64,000 bases of DNA from Trichobilharzia szidati (taxonomy: Eukaryota; Platyhelminthes; Trematoda; Strigeidida; Schistosomatidae): contig OX235274.1 of the NCBI GenBank assembly GCA_944472155.2, positions 31,246,052 to 31,310,051 on the forward strand, read 5' to 3'. This document shows, in pieces, positions 36,701 to 38,829 of this stretch. Position 1 is the first letter of the stretch, and each line of letters opens with the position of its first letter. A program made the translations under genes and the position numbers. Below the pieces are notes generated by a model that saw only the letters and a list, made by a program, of their open reading frames with translations, did no database searches and was not told where the DNA came from.

Positions 36701-38473
36701 TAAAAGTAATAAACACTGCTACTGAAACTTCAAGCCGCTAGCTTGAAGTCCTATGTTCCACTGGGAACGTAAAGGAATATTTGTTTACTGCATCCAGTTG
36801 TTAATACTTTTCTCCTCCATATCGTTTATTGTCATTTTCCATATATCTGGTATAGGCGTTGGATCATTCTAACTGCGTATGTTCGACGTTGATTCTATGA
36901 ACAAAGATTCGGTGACTAACCCTTCTCATCACATACCTGTATTGCCTTTTAGTACTGTTACCTTATTCCAACATATTGTGTGACTAAATGCAGGTGAATG
37001 CATTGCATTGGTTGAATATTTTCTTATAATATTTAACTTAGCAGGGTCAGTCATTCTAGCTCTAGCTATATTTATATGTTCCAACAATCTGATTGATCCC
37101 AATCTGCTAGCATGTAATTGACATTGCAGTCATAGCATCCTATTTTGTAAATAATATTATTTTTTTGATTGGATCTGTCATGTCTAAAGGCCAACAAAGA
37201 TTATCCCTGAGTAAGTTGATTGGTTTAAGGGCTACACTAATTCCAGTCTAATCGAGAATCTTACACAGGGCCTCTGATGTTCCTTATTTCTTTGGCTGTA
37301 ATACAGAGGCCTTGAATTCCATATTATTTATATTATTCTTACCATTTTCATTATTTTGTTATTGTTCCTTTGGGTTTCGAGTGGAACAAGTGGTTTCGAC
37401 AACACATTTCCACTTTGTTCTATTTGCTGCTGTCCTCCTTAGCTGGACCCACGATTACTCGTAATCTCTCATCTCCTCCTCCGAACACGTTTTCCTCCAT
37501 ACCCCTCCGGGCGACCTATTCGTCGCTCCCCACTGGGATTCCACTAGAGTGATGGAATGGCATGCGATATCATTCGATGGTCTCCTCAGTGTGTGCCCTA
37601 TTCATTTCCATTTTCTCCTATATATTTCATACATTTATTTCCCTTAATGAATTTGAACAAAGCCAGAACTACAATTTTAGCAGAATAAAATGATACCATC
37701 TTTTATTTCGTTGCCTTCTCGTCAGCTGCTTACAGGGAAAAGACATTATTAAATGTATCTACAAAAACAATTTTAACATACTTGCACAGAGTTCATTTTA
37801 AACAAAAATCAATCGATCCCACGCAAACTTCCCTCACTGCTGGGCTTACAACCGACTAAGCGAGGTGAAAGTAGTAAGTCGGCTGTGGACCACTTGCGTG
37901 TTTGGCCAATGTTCTCCCGAAGAACCACCAACTTACAGTTAAGAGGTTAAAACTATACTGAATTCATTTGTAAATTATATTGTTGAAGAATTATGAAGAA
38001 AAGAAGGTCTTTACTGACAGAAAACGTTATTAGCAGTTTTGTTTTCTAGCACACACCCACATATACATTTTAATTTTTACACTAATTGAACCCGAAACCA
38101 GAATGTATTAATTATTGTATTCATTCGTGAACAATTGTTGTTAATTTTAGGTGAACCTATCGGAGAGAATGAAATGTCCGAGTATCTGGCCATACTTTTA
38201 GGTATTATACCTGAAGGTGGTCGACTGGAAACTCAAGCAGAAATTGATCCTAAAAAGATTCAGGAAATAATTGAACCCCTGATGCCAGAATTCTTAGACT
38301 TTGAAGCTTTTGTTAAGTGTGTTCTTCGAATGTATTTTTGTTGTAAAGATAAGCATTCGAGTAATTCTGTAGAAGATTCATCTTTGGAAGTTCCACAAGG
38401 TCAAAAGGAAGCTCTTATCAGTGAAACACCAGAACATGAAGAACGTCTTTCAAGCTCAACACAAACAGAATAG
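2970..38473 (+). CDS. CFAP251: CFAP251/WDR66-like cilia protein, C-terminal nine exons
   Basis: Nine exons join at 2970-3049, 7027-7166, 11245-11418, 15686-15912, 21102-21350, 25670-25892, 30521-30611, 35945-36133 and 38152-38473. Together they give 1695 nt, about 564 residues plus stop, and every junction keeps frame. The protein runs from WD-repeat blades (GLLLMLDALTLNE; FTAGGPDTCIHMWRL) into the C-terminal helical/EF-hand-like part (DYFYYSMIRTQGID; ELPFVMRAIGFYP-like EIPYVMRAIGFYP). In other animals and ciliates CFAP251 is part of the calmodulin- and spoke-associated complex at radial spoke 3 of motile cilia; in flukes this would serve sperm flagella, flame cells and miracidial cilia. The N-terminal exons are off the left edge. 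Introns are inflated with repeats, but no coding exon looks damaged. Confidence 0.9.
3110..3300. repeat. LINE-A scrap with a small inverted repeat
   Basis: ATCTTCGTCACC and GGTGATGAAGAT face each other around a TCTCTATGTTCAG core. That core matches the coding-region snippet seen in LINE-A copies (3'-ward of FADD). A poly-Gln-like CAACAA tract follows. It abuts the 28S-like block. Confidence 0.4.
3300..4240 (+). rRNA. Partial 28S rRNA copy inside an intron (pseudogene)
   Basis: Long stretches are conserved eukaryotic large-subunit rRNA: GCAGATCTTGGTGG, AGTAGCAAATATTCAA, GAGAGTTCTCTTTT-like GAAGAGTTCTCTTTT, GGCCCTTGAAAATCCG, CATATCCGCAGCAGGTCTCC, AACAATGTAGGTAAGGGAGG, GGATCCGTAACTT, GATGCGGAAGT, and AACTCAGAACTGGCACGGACC through AAAACAAAGCATTGCGAG. 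This is the middle part of 28S only. Between CTTGAAGGC and AGTTGG it lacks the roughly 30-nt block (around the GTGGAGAAGGGTTCC motif) normally found there, which points to a decayed copy. Both ends stop abruptly in unrelated DNA. Open frames over this block (for example minus 3756-4151) are spurious. Confidence 0.88.
4240..4836. other. No feature recognised (intron)
   Basis: AT-rich intronic sequence between the 28S-like block and a LINE-A fragment. I see no coding or repeat signature. Confidence 0.35.
4836..5668 (+). mobile_element. LINE-A fragment, 3' half
   Basis: The plus strand encodes NKLAEESGSEDSTPGEHRED, then a Gln run, then ITINERDLTEVTSFTYLGS. Frameshifted remains continue to the 3'-end signature GAAGCTCTATGTTCCAC near 5628-5645. 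It matches the family at 1906-2860 and 47863-48865 and is inactive. Confidence 0.7.
5828..6030 (-). mobile_element. Penelope-like element C-terminal fragment
   Basis: The minus-strand frame reads FSIIYRVRENLAEGIRIKLP and ends PELYIQKKFFQSLNLQWT. This parallels the tail after the GIY-YIG nuclease at 34005-34412 (FKVIYKVSRNLPKA; PELCVQKKLVQPLQLPWT). It is a short remnant of a Penelope-like retroelement. Confidence 0.7.
6105..6655. repeat. Composite SINE-B element with inverted spacer
   Basis: The left arm is on the minus strand (6105-6260) and the right arm on the plus strand (about 6455-6655). The right arm has a tRNA-like A box (TAGTGGCTTAATGG) and B box (GGGTTCGAAC). The spacer (about 6280-6450) is the reverse complement of the spacer at 1640-1800 and 17410-17586. 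Both hammerhead cores are damaged: the left lacks the C in GTTTC, and the right has CTTATGA. Confidence 0.6.
6704..6932 (+). repeat. SINE-C: tRNA-derived SINE with LINE-like tail
   Basis: A pol III A box (TGGCATAGCGG) and B box (GGGTTCGATCCC) lie 40-50 bp apart, as in tRNA genes. A body of about 130 bp follows, then the tail CTTGAAG..ATGTTCCACTGGGGAACG. The tail resembles the 3' end of LINE-A (GAAGCCCTATGTTCCACTAGGAACC at 7490-7515), so LINE-A machinery may mobilise it. Confidence 0.75.
7027..7166 (+). CDS. CFAP251: CFAP251 exon
   Basis: Acceptor TTTTCTAG ends at 7026 and donor GTAAGT starts at 7167. It completes the split Ala codon, then reads VGFVSGLLLMLDALTLNEV, then TNGTFDYGKGPITHIDFSY, CHGYCAFA. 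These are typical WD strands. It ends in phase 0. Confidence 0.88.
7270..7530 (+). mobile_element. LINE-A 3'-end fragment
   Basis: This is the 3'-terminal coding tail and untranslated end of LINE-A, ending GAAGCCCTATGTTCCACTAGG followed by AATAATAGTCATAATAATAT. It is 5'-truncated. Confidence 0.65.
7745..8088 (+). mobile_element. LINE-A 3'-end fragment with (AC)n run
   Basis: A second 5'-truncated LINE-A tail: AACAAATATGCAGAAGGAGA, then an ACACAC run at about 7836-7852, then a TTCCACTCGGAAGCC end near 8050-8075. Frames are broken. Confidence 0.6.
8090..9010. other. No feature recognised (intron)
   Basis: About 0.9 kb of AT-rich intronic DNA with no recognisable coding, SINE or LINE signature. 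Confidence 0.35.
9012..9460. repeat. SINE-D foldback: inverted partial copies
   Basis: A plus-oriented piece (9024-9130, containing CTTGACCTAGGTTTCGTGCT) is mirrored by a minus-oriented piece (about 9195-9303, AGCACGAAACCTAGGTCAAG). The hairpin arms are about 100 bp with a loop of about 70 bp. GAGATTCGAACCC (a reverse B box) lies in the loop. The minus copy continues to about 9450 with ACTAGTTACTGACTAGT. Confidence 0.6.
9540..10240. repeat. Degraded SINE-B arms
   Basis: About 9545-9715 is a shrunken minus/plus arm pair (GAGAACCATTGAGAACCAGG, then GACAAAACAACTGTCC). About 9975-10200 is a single minus-oriented arm with a reverse B-box-like GATCGAACCC. No intact ribozyme core remains. Confidence 0.45.
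10586..11015 (+). repeat. SINE-D element with repeated ends
   Basis: The unit begins GGACACTAGTCAGTAACTAG at about 10594. It contains GGTATTAGATGGTTGGAGGC and CCTAGGTTTCGTGCTAG, then a reversed tRNA-like B box. The starting module is repeated from about 10955 (GGATACTAATCAGTAACTAG). This suggests a tandem or circular-permuted origin. Other copies are at 9195-9450, 20390-20755 and 28650-28960. Confidence 0.6.
11245..11418 (+). CDS. CFAP251: CFAP251 exon
   Basis: Phase 0 at both ends, 58 codons, donor GTAAGT at 11419. It encodes DSAYTTTLLRTGFREFEDPW, then CYVARVRAHYRRITDLLFW, SLTESRRSRLFTLSEDRTL. The RxRxHxxxIxxLLF strand is characteristic of CFAP251 orthologues. The acceptor is an A-rich AAAG, so the start could be off by a few bases. 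Confidence 0.85.
11508..11850 (-). repeat. SINE-B left arm plus spacer
   Basis: The minus arm carries CAGCTGTTTCGTCCTAG, then CAGTACGCA, with the core broken (TCATAGCAG). The common spacer follows up to about 11850. The right arm is absent. Confidence 0.55.
11937..12256 (-). mobile_element. Solo LTR, second LTR family
   Basis: A block of about 320 bp with TG..CA-type ends (TGTAACG at the left, TGTCTACA at the right). Read on the minus strand it has TATAAAAATCTATAAATATC (TATA-like) and then AATAAACGATC (polyadenylation-like), the expected LTR order. A partial relative in the opposite orientation lies at 26440-26692. I see no clear target duplication. Confidence 0.6.
12540..13812 (+). mobile_element. 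LINE-A copy with 5' endonuclease start and internal deletion
   Basis: At 12721 a frame opens MKVFRKPVSPKTSMRTWNAR, then GKASEIAKEMKRYGIGVPG. This is the usual N-terminus of the apurinic-type endonuclease of RTE-like LINEs. It then jumps to late coding sequence (about 13165 on: KEFTSLTYLGS-like, then AREELSLT-like remains) and ends with the CCTTTGTTCCATTCAGAAC tail near 13780-13800. Most of the endonuclease and all of the RT palm are missing, so it is a dead, internally deleted copy. Confidence 0.65.
13988..14244 (+). mobile_element. Small hammerhead-bearing insert with 16-bp flanking repeats
   Basis: TGAAGTATACTTTCAT occurs at 13988-14003 and again at 14229-14244, bracketing a 225-bp insert. 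Inside, a perfect 51-bp inverted repeat (14068-14118 and 14180-14230) encloses a 61-base loop holding a hammerhead-like motif. This is the make-up expected of a solo terminal repeat of a Penelope-like element or of a retrozyme. The sequence shows the repeats directly; the mechanism is inference. Confidence 0.7.
14137..14181 (+). ncRNA. Penelope/retrozyme-type hammerhead motif
   Basis: Stem I is TTCC (14137-14140) with GGAA (14178-14181). The core is CTGAAGA (14141-14147), and one extra A follows. Stem II is GTTCGG (14149-14154) with CCGAAC (14164-14169). GAAA is 14170-14173. Stem III is the two-base palindrome ACGT (14173-14176), and the cleavage-position base is T (14177). The extra A before stem II is unusual; otherwise the layout fits a minimal type I hammerhead that would work best as a dimer. 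Confidence 0.6.
14250..15640 (-). mobile_element. LINE-A fragment, RT domain to 3' end
   Basis: The minus strand has VRQGFLLSPLI (RT motif preceding the palm), AVDWIMRQT, LDFADDICLISHKLEDMQVK and further frames to the 3' end, with ATTATTATTG at 14250. Upstream, KKAFDSA remnants extend to about 15600. Several frameshifts make it inactive. It is the longest LINE-A copy in the window, about 1.4 kb. Confidence 0.75.
15686..15912 (+). CDS. CFAP251: CFAP251 exon
   Basis: Acceptor CCCTTTTAG ends at 15685. The donor GTAAGT at 15913 is preferred over GTATCA at 15898 because only it joins in frame (AA plus A makes Lys) to the next exon. It encodes AEYDPHSAKKHLLPVIARYQ, then IEQLAIPLCLSMLPPYYKEE, then KMKLYNTATLMCRKTV. 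The KxKLFNxxTxMCRKT strand is a hallmark of this family. Confidence 0.88.
15913..16600. other. No feature recognised (intron)
   Basis: AT-rich intronic sequence with no repeat or coding signature that I can name. Confidence 0.35.
16604..16990 (-). mobile_element. Penelope-like element 3' region (PLE-B)
   Basis: The minus strand reads AIKLKFRSCVVTGGMVVNDK and then SYPANSIVSLC. This corresponds to TIKLKFRSRVII and RHPVNNTVSLC downstream of the PLE-B copy at 23130-23280. It is a degraded 3' segment. Confidence 0.55.
17225..17800. repeat. Complete composite SINE-B element
   Basis: The left arm is on the minus strand (17225-17405), with reverse B box TTCAAACCCATGACC. A spacer of about 180 bp follows (17405-17590). 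The right arm is on the plus strand (17590-17800), with A-box-like CAGTGCCCTAATTG and B box GGGTTCGAACCC. The arms diverge outward from the spacer. The left arm keeps the hammerhead core; the right has CTTATGA. Confidence 0.65.
17287..17330 (-). ncRNA. Hammerhead motif in SINE-B left arm
   Basis: On the minus strand CTGATGA (17325-17319) is followed by stem II (TCCC, ATATA loop, GGGA), GAAAC (17300-17296) and then AGCTGTC. All conserved core bases are present, and stem III can form as AC/GU around AGCU. Stem I is weak, as in other SINE-B copies. Confidence 0.5.
17935..18545 (+). mobile_element. Penelope-like element PLE-B, GIY-YIG region
   Basis: Across frameshifts the plus strand reads LIEAGMKVTFKPTNSIRNKL, then DCQVKYI, then AQHKNLPKCGLVDPN, then HSHTIGWDKITVFKSNSTR. 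This parallels the cleaner copy at 22600-23030 (NDCQVKYIGQTSRTGAVRLA), so it is the degenerate endonuclease end of a Penelope-like element. Confidence 0.6.
18590..20055 (+). mobile_element. Penelope-like element PLE-A with inverted terminal repeats
   Basis: The ends mirror each other: CAAAAGAATGGTTACTGAAC at about 18590 is matched by the reverse complement ending at about 20055. Similarity extends about 130 bp inward, to an AACATTAATGTTG segment. The interior, plus strand, has FYCRYMDDTFIFCGN (RT palm, about 18860-18905), ITFLDVLL, then KLRESIQRTSNAGKLQVIFS, a connector, then a GIY-YIG remnant ending LIQTGHKASIQESFSIIYWV (about 19615-19680). Several stops and frameshifts mean it is dead. Missing 5' RT motifs show 5' truncation. 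Confidence 0.75.
18607..18650 (-). ncRNA. Hammerhead-like motif at PLE-A left end
   Basis: On the minus strand stem I GAAC (18650-18647) pairs with GTTC (18610-18607). The core is CTGATGA (18646-18640). GAAA is followed by a stem III palindrome AAGAATATTCTT. Stem II is weak (GA with TC). The mirrored right end near 20000 has CTGGTGA, a broken core. Confidence 0.5.
20060..20240 (+). mobile_element. PLE-B 3' region fragment
   Basis: ACTGTTTCACTGTGTGATATATCTAAT-type sequence (about 20167-20195) matches the PLE-B end at 23240-23270. It lies directly after the PLE-A right terminus, which suggests PLE-A inserted into an older PLE-B. Confidence 0.5.
20390..20755. repeat. SINE-D element with foldback end
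   Basis: A plus copy starts TTAGATGGTTGGAGGCAATT at 20391 and continues through TTTCGTGCTAGTTG. Its terminal module (about 20575-20650) is mirrored at about 20675-20750 (ACTGATAGAATTCAGTCTGC), forming a hairpin with arms of about 70 bp. Confidence 0.55.
21102..21350 (+). CDS. CFAP251: CFAP251 exon
   Basis: Acceptor ATACTCAG ends at 21101 and donor GTGAGA starts at 21351. It encodes VIPLISKSNASNYFMVCISK, then ERLALTMLPLDGDPLKSTN, then IAHPSDGRGIGNSVALAID, ending DYAFTAGGPDTCIHMWRLKP. This is the last WD blade: the FTAGG turn and the MWR strand close the propeller. The upstream in-frame sequence is part of the exon even though the first ATG is only at 21145. Confidence 0.92.
21713..23290. mobile_element. 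Head-to-head inverted pair of PLE-B copies
   Basis: The left arm (about 21713-22450, minus) and right arm (about 22465-23025, plus, with downstream tail to about 23290) mirror each other around about 22457. Both strands read outward through DMHVVINITIIIT, an Asn/Ser-rich low-complexity stretch, VIPYKEGTSET, then a GIY-YIG segment (NDCQVKYIGQTSRTG on the plus strand at about 22785). They are not identical: for example the right arm has lost a Thr codon and the left carries a 185-bp insertion. Confidence 0.7.
21859..22055. mobile_element. 185-bp insertion with 12-bp target duplication
   Basis: TAATCTAGAATT occurs at 21859-21870 and 22044-22055. The insert between them is absent from the mirrored right arm, which reads straight through near 22860-22870. 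It contains a 40-bp imperfect inverted repeat (AAATAAGCATGCAAACAAAA mirrored by TTTTGTTTGTATGCTTATTT) and a degenerate hammerhead-like TTGATGA...GAAAC. It resembles the insert at 13988-14244 in design. Confidence 0.65.
23337..23870 (+). mobile_element. LINE-B (non-LTR) 3' fragment
   Basis: Frames match the C-terminal region of the LINE-B copy at 31735-33015: VFDRRF-type, HVKWYN, VSNNE, then GGGQTKTWNKSVKSMTVGLS, then RRCRLSGWVPQD, then LETIGDMAQN. It is frameshifted. The antisense frame at 23642-23836 is spurious. Confidence 0.65.
24098..24245 (+). repeat. SINE-C, diverged copy
   Basis: A-box remnant (GCGCCAATGGTTCAATCATGG) and B box GGGATTTGATTCCC, followed by CGACCGATGCACTCTCAAAC and TTGAAGAGAGGAGGTTGGGC. 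It aligns with the head of the SINE at 6704-6932. The LINE-like tail is not visible. Confidence 0.55.
24534..25210 (-). mobile_element. Penelope-like element PLE-D, GIY-YIG and 3' end
   Basis: The minus frame 25200-24949 reads YPSLVNSNFIYKFTCICGGS, then YIGRTERRAYLRFSEHVPKS. This is a clean GIY-YIG endonuclease start (Y-x-F..YIG..R). TGHQVDVEKSFKI follows. The 3' terminal block 24534-24697 is repeated at 37652-37816. An (AT)n run sits at about 24718-24750. RT-coding sequence is not recognisable upstream. Confidence 0.75.
24557..24608 (-). ncRNA. Hammerhead-like motif in PLE-D terminal block
   Basis: On the minus strand stem I AGCAG (24608-24604) pairs with CTGCT (24561-24557). The core is CTGACGA (24603-24597), then GAAGGCAAC, then GAAA. 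Stem III is ATAAA with TTTAT, and T is at the cleavage position. Stem II is very weak. GGCAAC could instead pair with GTTGCC in the stem III loop. Confidence 0.5.
25670..25892 (+). CDS. CFAP251: CFAP251 exon
   Basis: Acceptor TTCACTAG ends at 25669 and donor GTTAGT starts at 25893. It joins in frame after the last WD blade. It encodes VLEEIVAKAGCMKERFYAF, then RDFLDEMKDYFYYSMIRTQG, then IPITEIPYVMRAIGFYPTET. DYFYYSxxRxQGID and P(F/Y)VMRAIGFYP are strongly conserved in CFAP251 and mark the start of the C-terminal calcium-binding-like domain. Confidence 0.93.
26150..26430 (-). repeat. SINE-B left arm plus spacer, degraded
   Basis: TGATCACGGATTGTTATCAA, then GAATCGAACCC (reverse B box), then the common spacer up to about 26430. 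It ends where LTR-like sequence begins. The ribozyme core is lost. Confidence 0.5.
26440..26692 (+). mobile_element. Partial LTR, second LTR family
   Basis: The sequence from TACGTCAATGTTTACGTCCC through CAACAACCAATCACAGCAGA to GAAAATCTATAAATATC matches the reverse complement of the solo LTR at 11937-12256. Both ends are trimmed by neighbouring SINE-B sequence. Confidence 0.55.
26695..27190. repeat. Composite SINE-B element
   Basis: Left minus arm 26695-26870 (GTTTCGTCCTAGTTTGGGAA; core interrupted as TCATCGACAG), spacer 26870-27050, degraded right plus arm 27050-27190 ending TTAGTTCATGGTCAAACTTG. No functional ribozyme is expected. Confidence 0.55.
27190..27684. other. No feature recognised (intron)
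   Basis: AT-rich intronic sequence without a recognisable element. Confidence 0.3.
27685..28010 (+). mobile_element. LINE-A 3'-end fragment
   Basis: Reads GFWPEWLTNNLSDDEYAEEN-type remains of the RT C-terminal tail, followed by the TTCCACTTGGAACTCAGAAC end and AATAATATTAACATC. It is 5'-truncated. Confidence 0.6.
28650..28960 (+). repeat. SINE-D copy
   Basis: Starts GTATTAGACGATTGGAGGCA, contains ACCTAGGTTTCCTGCTTG and a reversed B-box-like AATTCAAACCCG. It ends with the GACTGAATTCTGTCAGTCAA module near 28918-28937. Confidence 0.55.
29000..29580 (-). mobile_element. Highly degraded LINE-B remnant
   Basis: TTGAGAATGCTCCATATTTTGTCAGTATCTTCG-type sequence (about 29090-29125) resembles the antisense of the ADD-downstream region at 49760-49800 (CTCTGCATTTTGTCAGTGTC). 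The remainder is too decayed to translate. Confidence 0.4.
29580..30150. other. No feature recognised (intron)
   Basis: AT-rich intronic sequence with no recognisable signature. Confidence 0.3.
30155..30335 (+). repeat. Single SINE-B right arm with near-complete hammerhead core
   Basis: GTGGCCGAATAGTTGGCATG (A-box-like), TTTGGTTCGATTC (B box), then CTGATGA (30238-30244), GACCCAGACTACGAC, GAAAC and AGCTACC. The core bases are present, but stem II is poor and the GTC triplet is replaced. The right end matches the SINE-B tail (TTCACGATGAAACCC). Confidence 0.5.
30521..30611 (+). CDS. CFAP251: CFAP251 exon
   Basis: Acceptor ATCTTTCAG ends at 30520 and donor GTAATT starts at 30612. It encodes IENMINEIKYSKFCDIGEYT, then TEVDLDTFIQ. 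This aligns with the short helical segment (IDDIFNEIKF) found in orthologues. It ends after the first base of a codon. Confidence 0.85.
30930..31150 (-). repeat. Sm-alpha-like SINE, degenerate hammerhead
   Basis: On the minus strand: GGGTTCAAGTCTC (B box), ATCCATTTGACGAG (core, first base C changed to T), CGAAA and CTGGATTTCACTGCTAG, the Sm-alpha signature. Stem I partly pairs (ATCCA with TGGAT). Related to the copy at 565-745. Confidence 0.6.
31155..31734. other. No feature recognised (intron)
   Basis: AT-rich. A 71-codon open frame (31253-31468) has no recognisable motif and no splice context. Confidence 0.3.
31735..33015 (+). mobile_element. LINE-B copy, RT palm to 3' UTR
   Basis: The best LINE-B copy. 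It has LVDLEYADDIVLLGEDTDKM (the YADD catalytic motif, about 31965-32025), LRIFGM, a stop, then RFNYLGSTISPNGLISDEIS, ARIQRARFAYASLRRLWRRR, GRVHCSTVRSVLLYGCETW, then after a frameshift RRRVLGKAGKSIDETVRLHR, RWLGHVLRMP and GQTKTWHQSMKSTTV. The T-rich 3' UTR runs to about 33015 (GACCGACCGACTGATAAAG). The N-terminal endonuclease is missing. RTE/CR1-type; the clade is not certain. Confidence 0.75.
33040..33512 (+). mobile_element. LINE-A 3'-end fragment
   Basis: Starts as LINE-A sequence (GTCGATATCTTCAACACGAA) and ends EKMRAYRQSWNQLRRIAGNK, then EGLCSFQNRREQ, in the frame 33319-33510. That is the typical LINE-A C-terminus. Truncated and frameshifted. Confidence 0.65.
33960..34415 (+). mobile_element. 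Penelope-like GIY-YIG endonuclease, well preserved
   Basis: The open frame to 34412 reads KLSHMTNSMCIYQFTCSCGA, then RYIGLCMRVLSKRVREHN (GIY-YIG: Y..F..C.C...YIG...R.L..R..EH), then SAIIEHVINTSHNISTDSSF, then KVIYKVSRNLPKAVCFRLLC, ending PELCVQKKLVQPLQLPWT. This is the complete C-terminal nuclease domain and tail of a Penelope-like element. The RT part is absent upstream. Confidence 0.8.
34416..35190. other. T-rich tract, probable PLE 3' UTR, otherwise nothing
   Basis: T-rich sequence follows the GIY-YIG frame with two similar modules (TTTGTTTCTAAGGCTCTTGT at about 34629 and TTTTGTTTCTAAGCCTCTCG at about 34756). It may be the element's 3' untranslated region. No gene recognised. Confidence 0.35.
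35195..35735 (-). mobile_element. Penelope-like fragment (PLE-C) between inverted terminal repeats
   Basis: Arms of about 100 bp (35195-35300 and 35634-35735) mirror each other (GTTGCGGAGCTTTCGTCGTC and its reverse complement). Between them the minus frame 35608-35369 reads MKRHDMFSPVSMHIDNNGHQ, then FDWDNVKILDRGNTKSAVRE, then FLEAWYSNENAINKHVTIDE, the tail after a GIY-YIG nuclease. Hammerhead-like modules in both arms have mutated cores (CTTAAGA left, CTGTAGA right), though stem I GCG/CGC persists. Confidence 0.7.
35748..35815 (+). repeat. SINE-D fragment
   Basis: ATTAGATAGTTGGAGGCAAT, then CCTTGAACCTAGGTTTCGTT, a short 5' piece of SINE-D. Confidence 0.5.
35945..36133 (+). CDS. CFAP251: CFAP251 exon
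   Basis: Acceptor GGTATTTACAG ends at 35944 and donor GTGAGT starts at 36134. It encodes YWNHRPYQGVLYKDVEAAF, then NVLTKVKVDENGRFASLRNI, then VPFEELIFSLQNS. Orthologues have YLNHKP..G.....I..SFEVL here. The segment is an EF-hand-like helix-loop-helix. Confidence 0.9.
36293..36520 (+). repeat. SINE-C copy
   Basis: A box (TGGCATAACGGCTAGGG), B box (GGGTTTGATCCCC), tail CTTGAAGCCCTATGTTCCAC then TGGGGAACGTGCAG. This is the closest match in the window to the LINE-A 3' end (GAAGCCCTATGTTCCACTAG). Confidence 0.75.
36546..36785 (+). repeat. SINE-C copy, tandem to previous
   Basis: Starts 26 bp after the previous copy, in the same orientation: TTGGTGGCACAGAGG (A box), GAGTTCAATTCCC (B box), tail CTTGAAGTCCTATGTTCCAC then TGGGAACGTAAAGG. 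More diverged than its neighbour, so a separate insertion is likelier than tandem duplication. Confidence 0.7.
36790..37340. other. No feature recognised (intron)
   Basis: AT-rich intronic sequence with no recognisable element. Confidence 0.3.
37345..37640 (-). mobile_element. LINE-A 3'-end fragment
   Basis: Minus-oriented LINE-A tail: TATTGTTCCTTTGGGTTTCG near 37360-37380 is the reversed 3' terminus. It continues through the antisense of the CSSRN-type C-terminus to GTGTGCCCTATTCATTTCC. The plus frame 37370-37552 is spurious. Confidence 0.6.
37652..37816 (-). mobile_element. PLE-D terminal block, second copy
   Basis: Near-identical to 24534-24697 over about 165 bp, ending at the same AATCAATCGATC. 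Differences are concentrated in the stem III loop region (GATACCATC versus GGCAACATC). No coding part accompanies it, so it is a solo terminal repeat or a 3'-end-only insertion. Confidence 0.65.
37679..37730 (-). ncRNA. Hammerhead-like motif, second PLE-D copy
   Basis: The same architecture as at 24557-24608: AGCAG/CTGCT stem I, CTGACGA core, GAAA. Stem III is here ATAAAA with TTTTAT. The core and stems I and III are unchanged while the stem III loop has diverged. Confidence 0.5.
38152..38473 (+). CDS. CFAP251: CFAP251 terminal exon with stop
   Basis: Acceptor TTAATTTTAG ends at 38151, and TAG stop is at 38471-38473. It encodes GEPIGENEMSEYLAILLGII, then PEGGRLETQAEIDPKKIQEI, then MPEFLDFEAFVKCVLRMYF, then a polar tail ending SSSTQTE. 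The EPIGENEMSEYLAILLG helix matches the last EF-hand-like unit of orthologues. An AT-rich 3' UTR follows; I see no canonical AATAAA close to the stop. Confidence 0.9.
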
Positions 38474-38829
38474 AAATTTTCTTTCAATATCAACTAAAAC
38501 AGTTGACAAATATAACTGTATTGCTTAACATACATTTCCTTGAAAAATACACAGGTTTTATGATATTCCGTGTAATTCTACCAATAATATATGAATTTCA
38601 CATAAACTTACTATTTATTATTGACTGCACAGTTTAAATATGCATTTGTATAAACCATCTGAACTAGTCGCGGCAACAGTAAAGAATAGACACCAAAGTT
38701 GAATGACCTTGAATCGACCAATCATGTTGTTCCAGGTGAGAAGTGGCATATATTTTAAGAAAAAGTGTATTTTTAAGATGTACATGTAGTAAAACAGAAT
38801 TATTTTGATGTGGTTGTGTTCTCTGAGCT

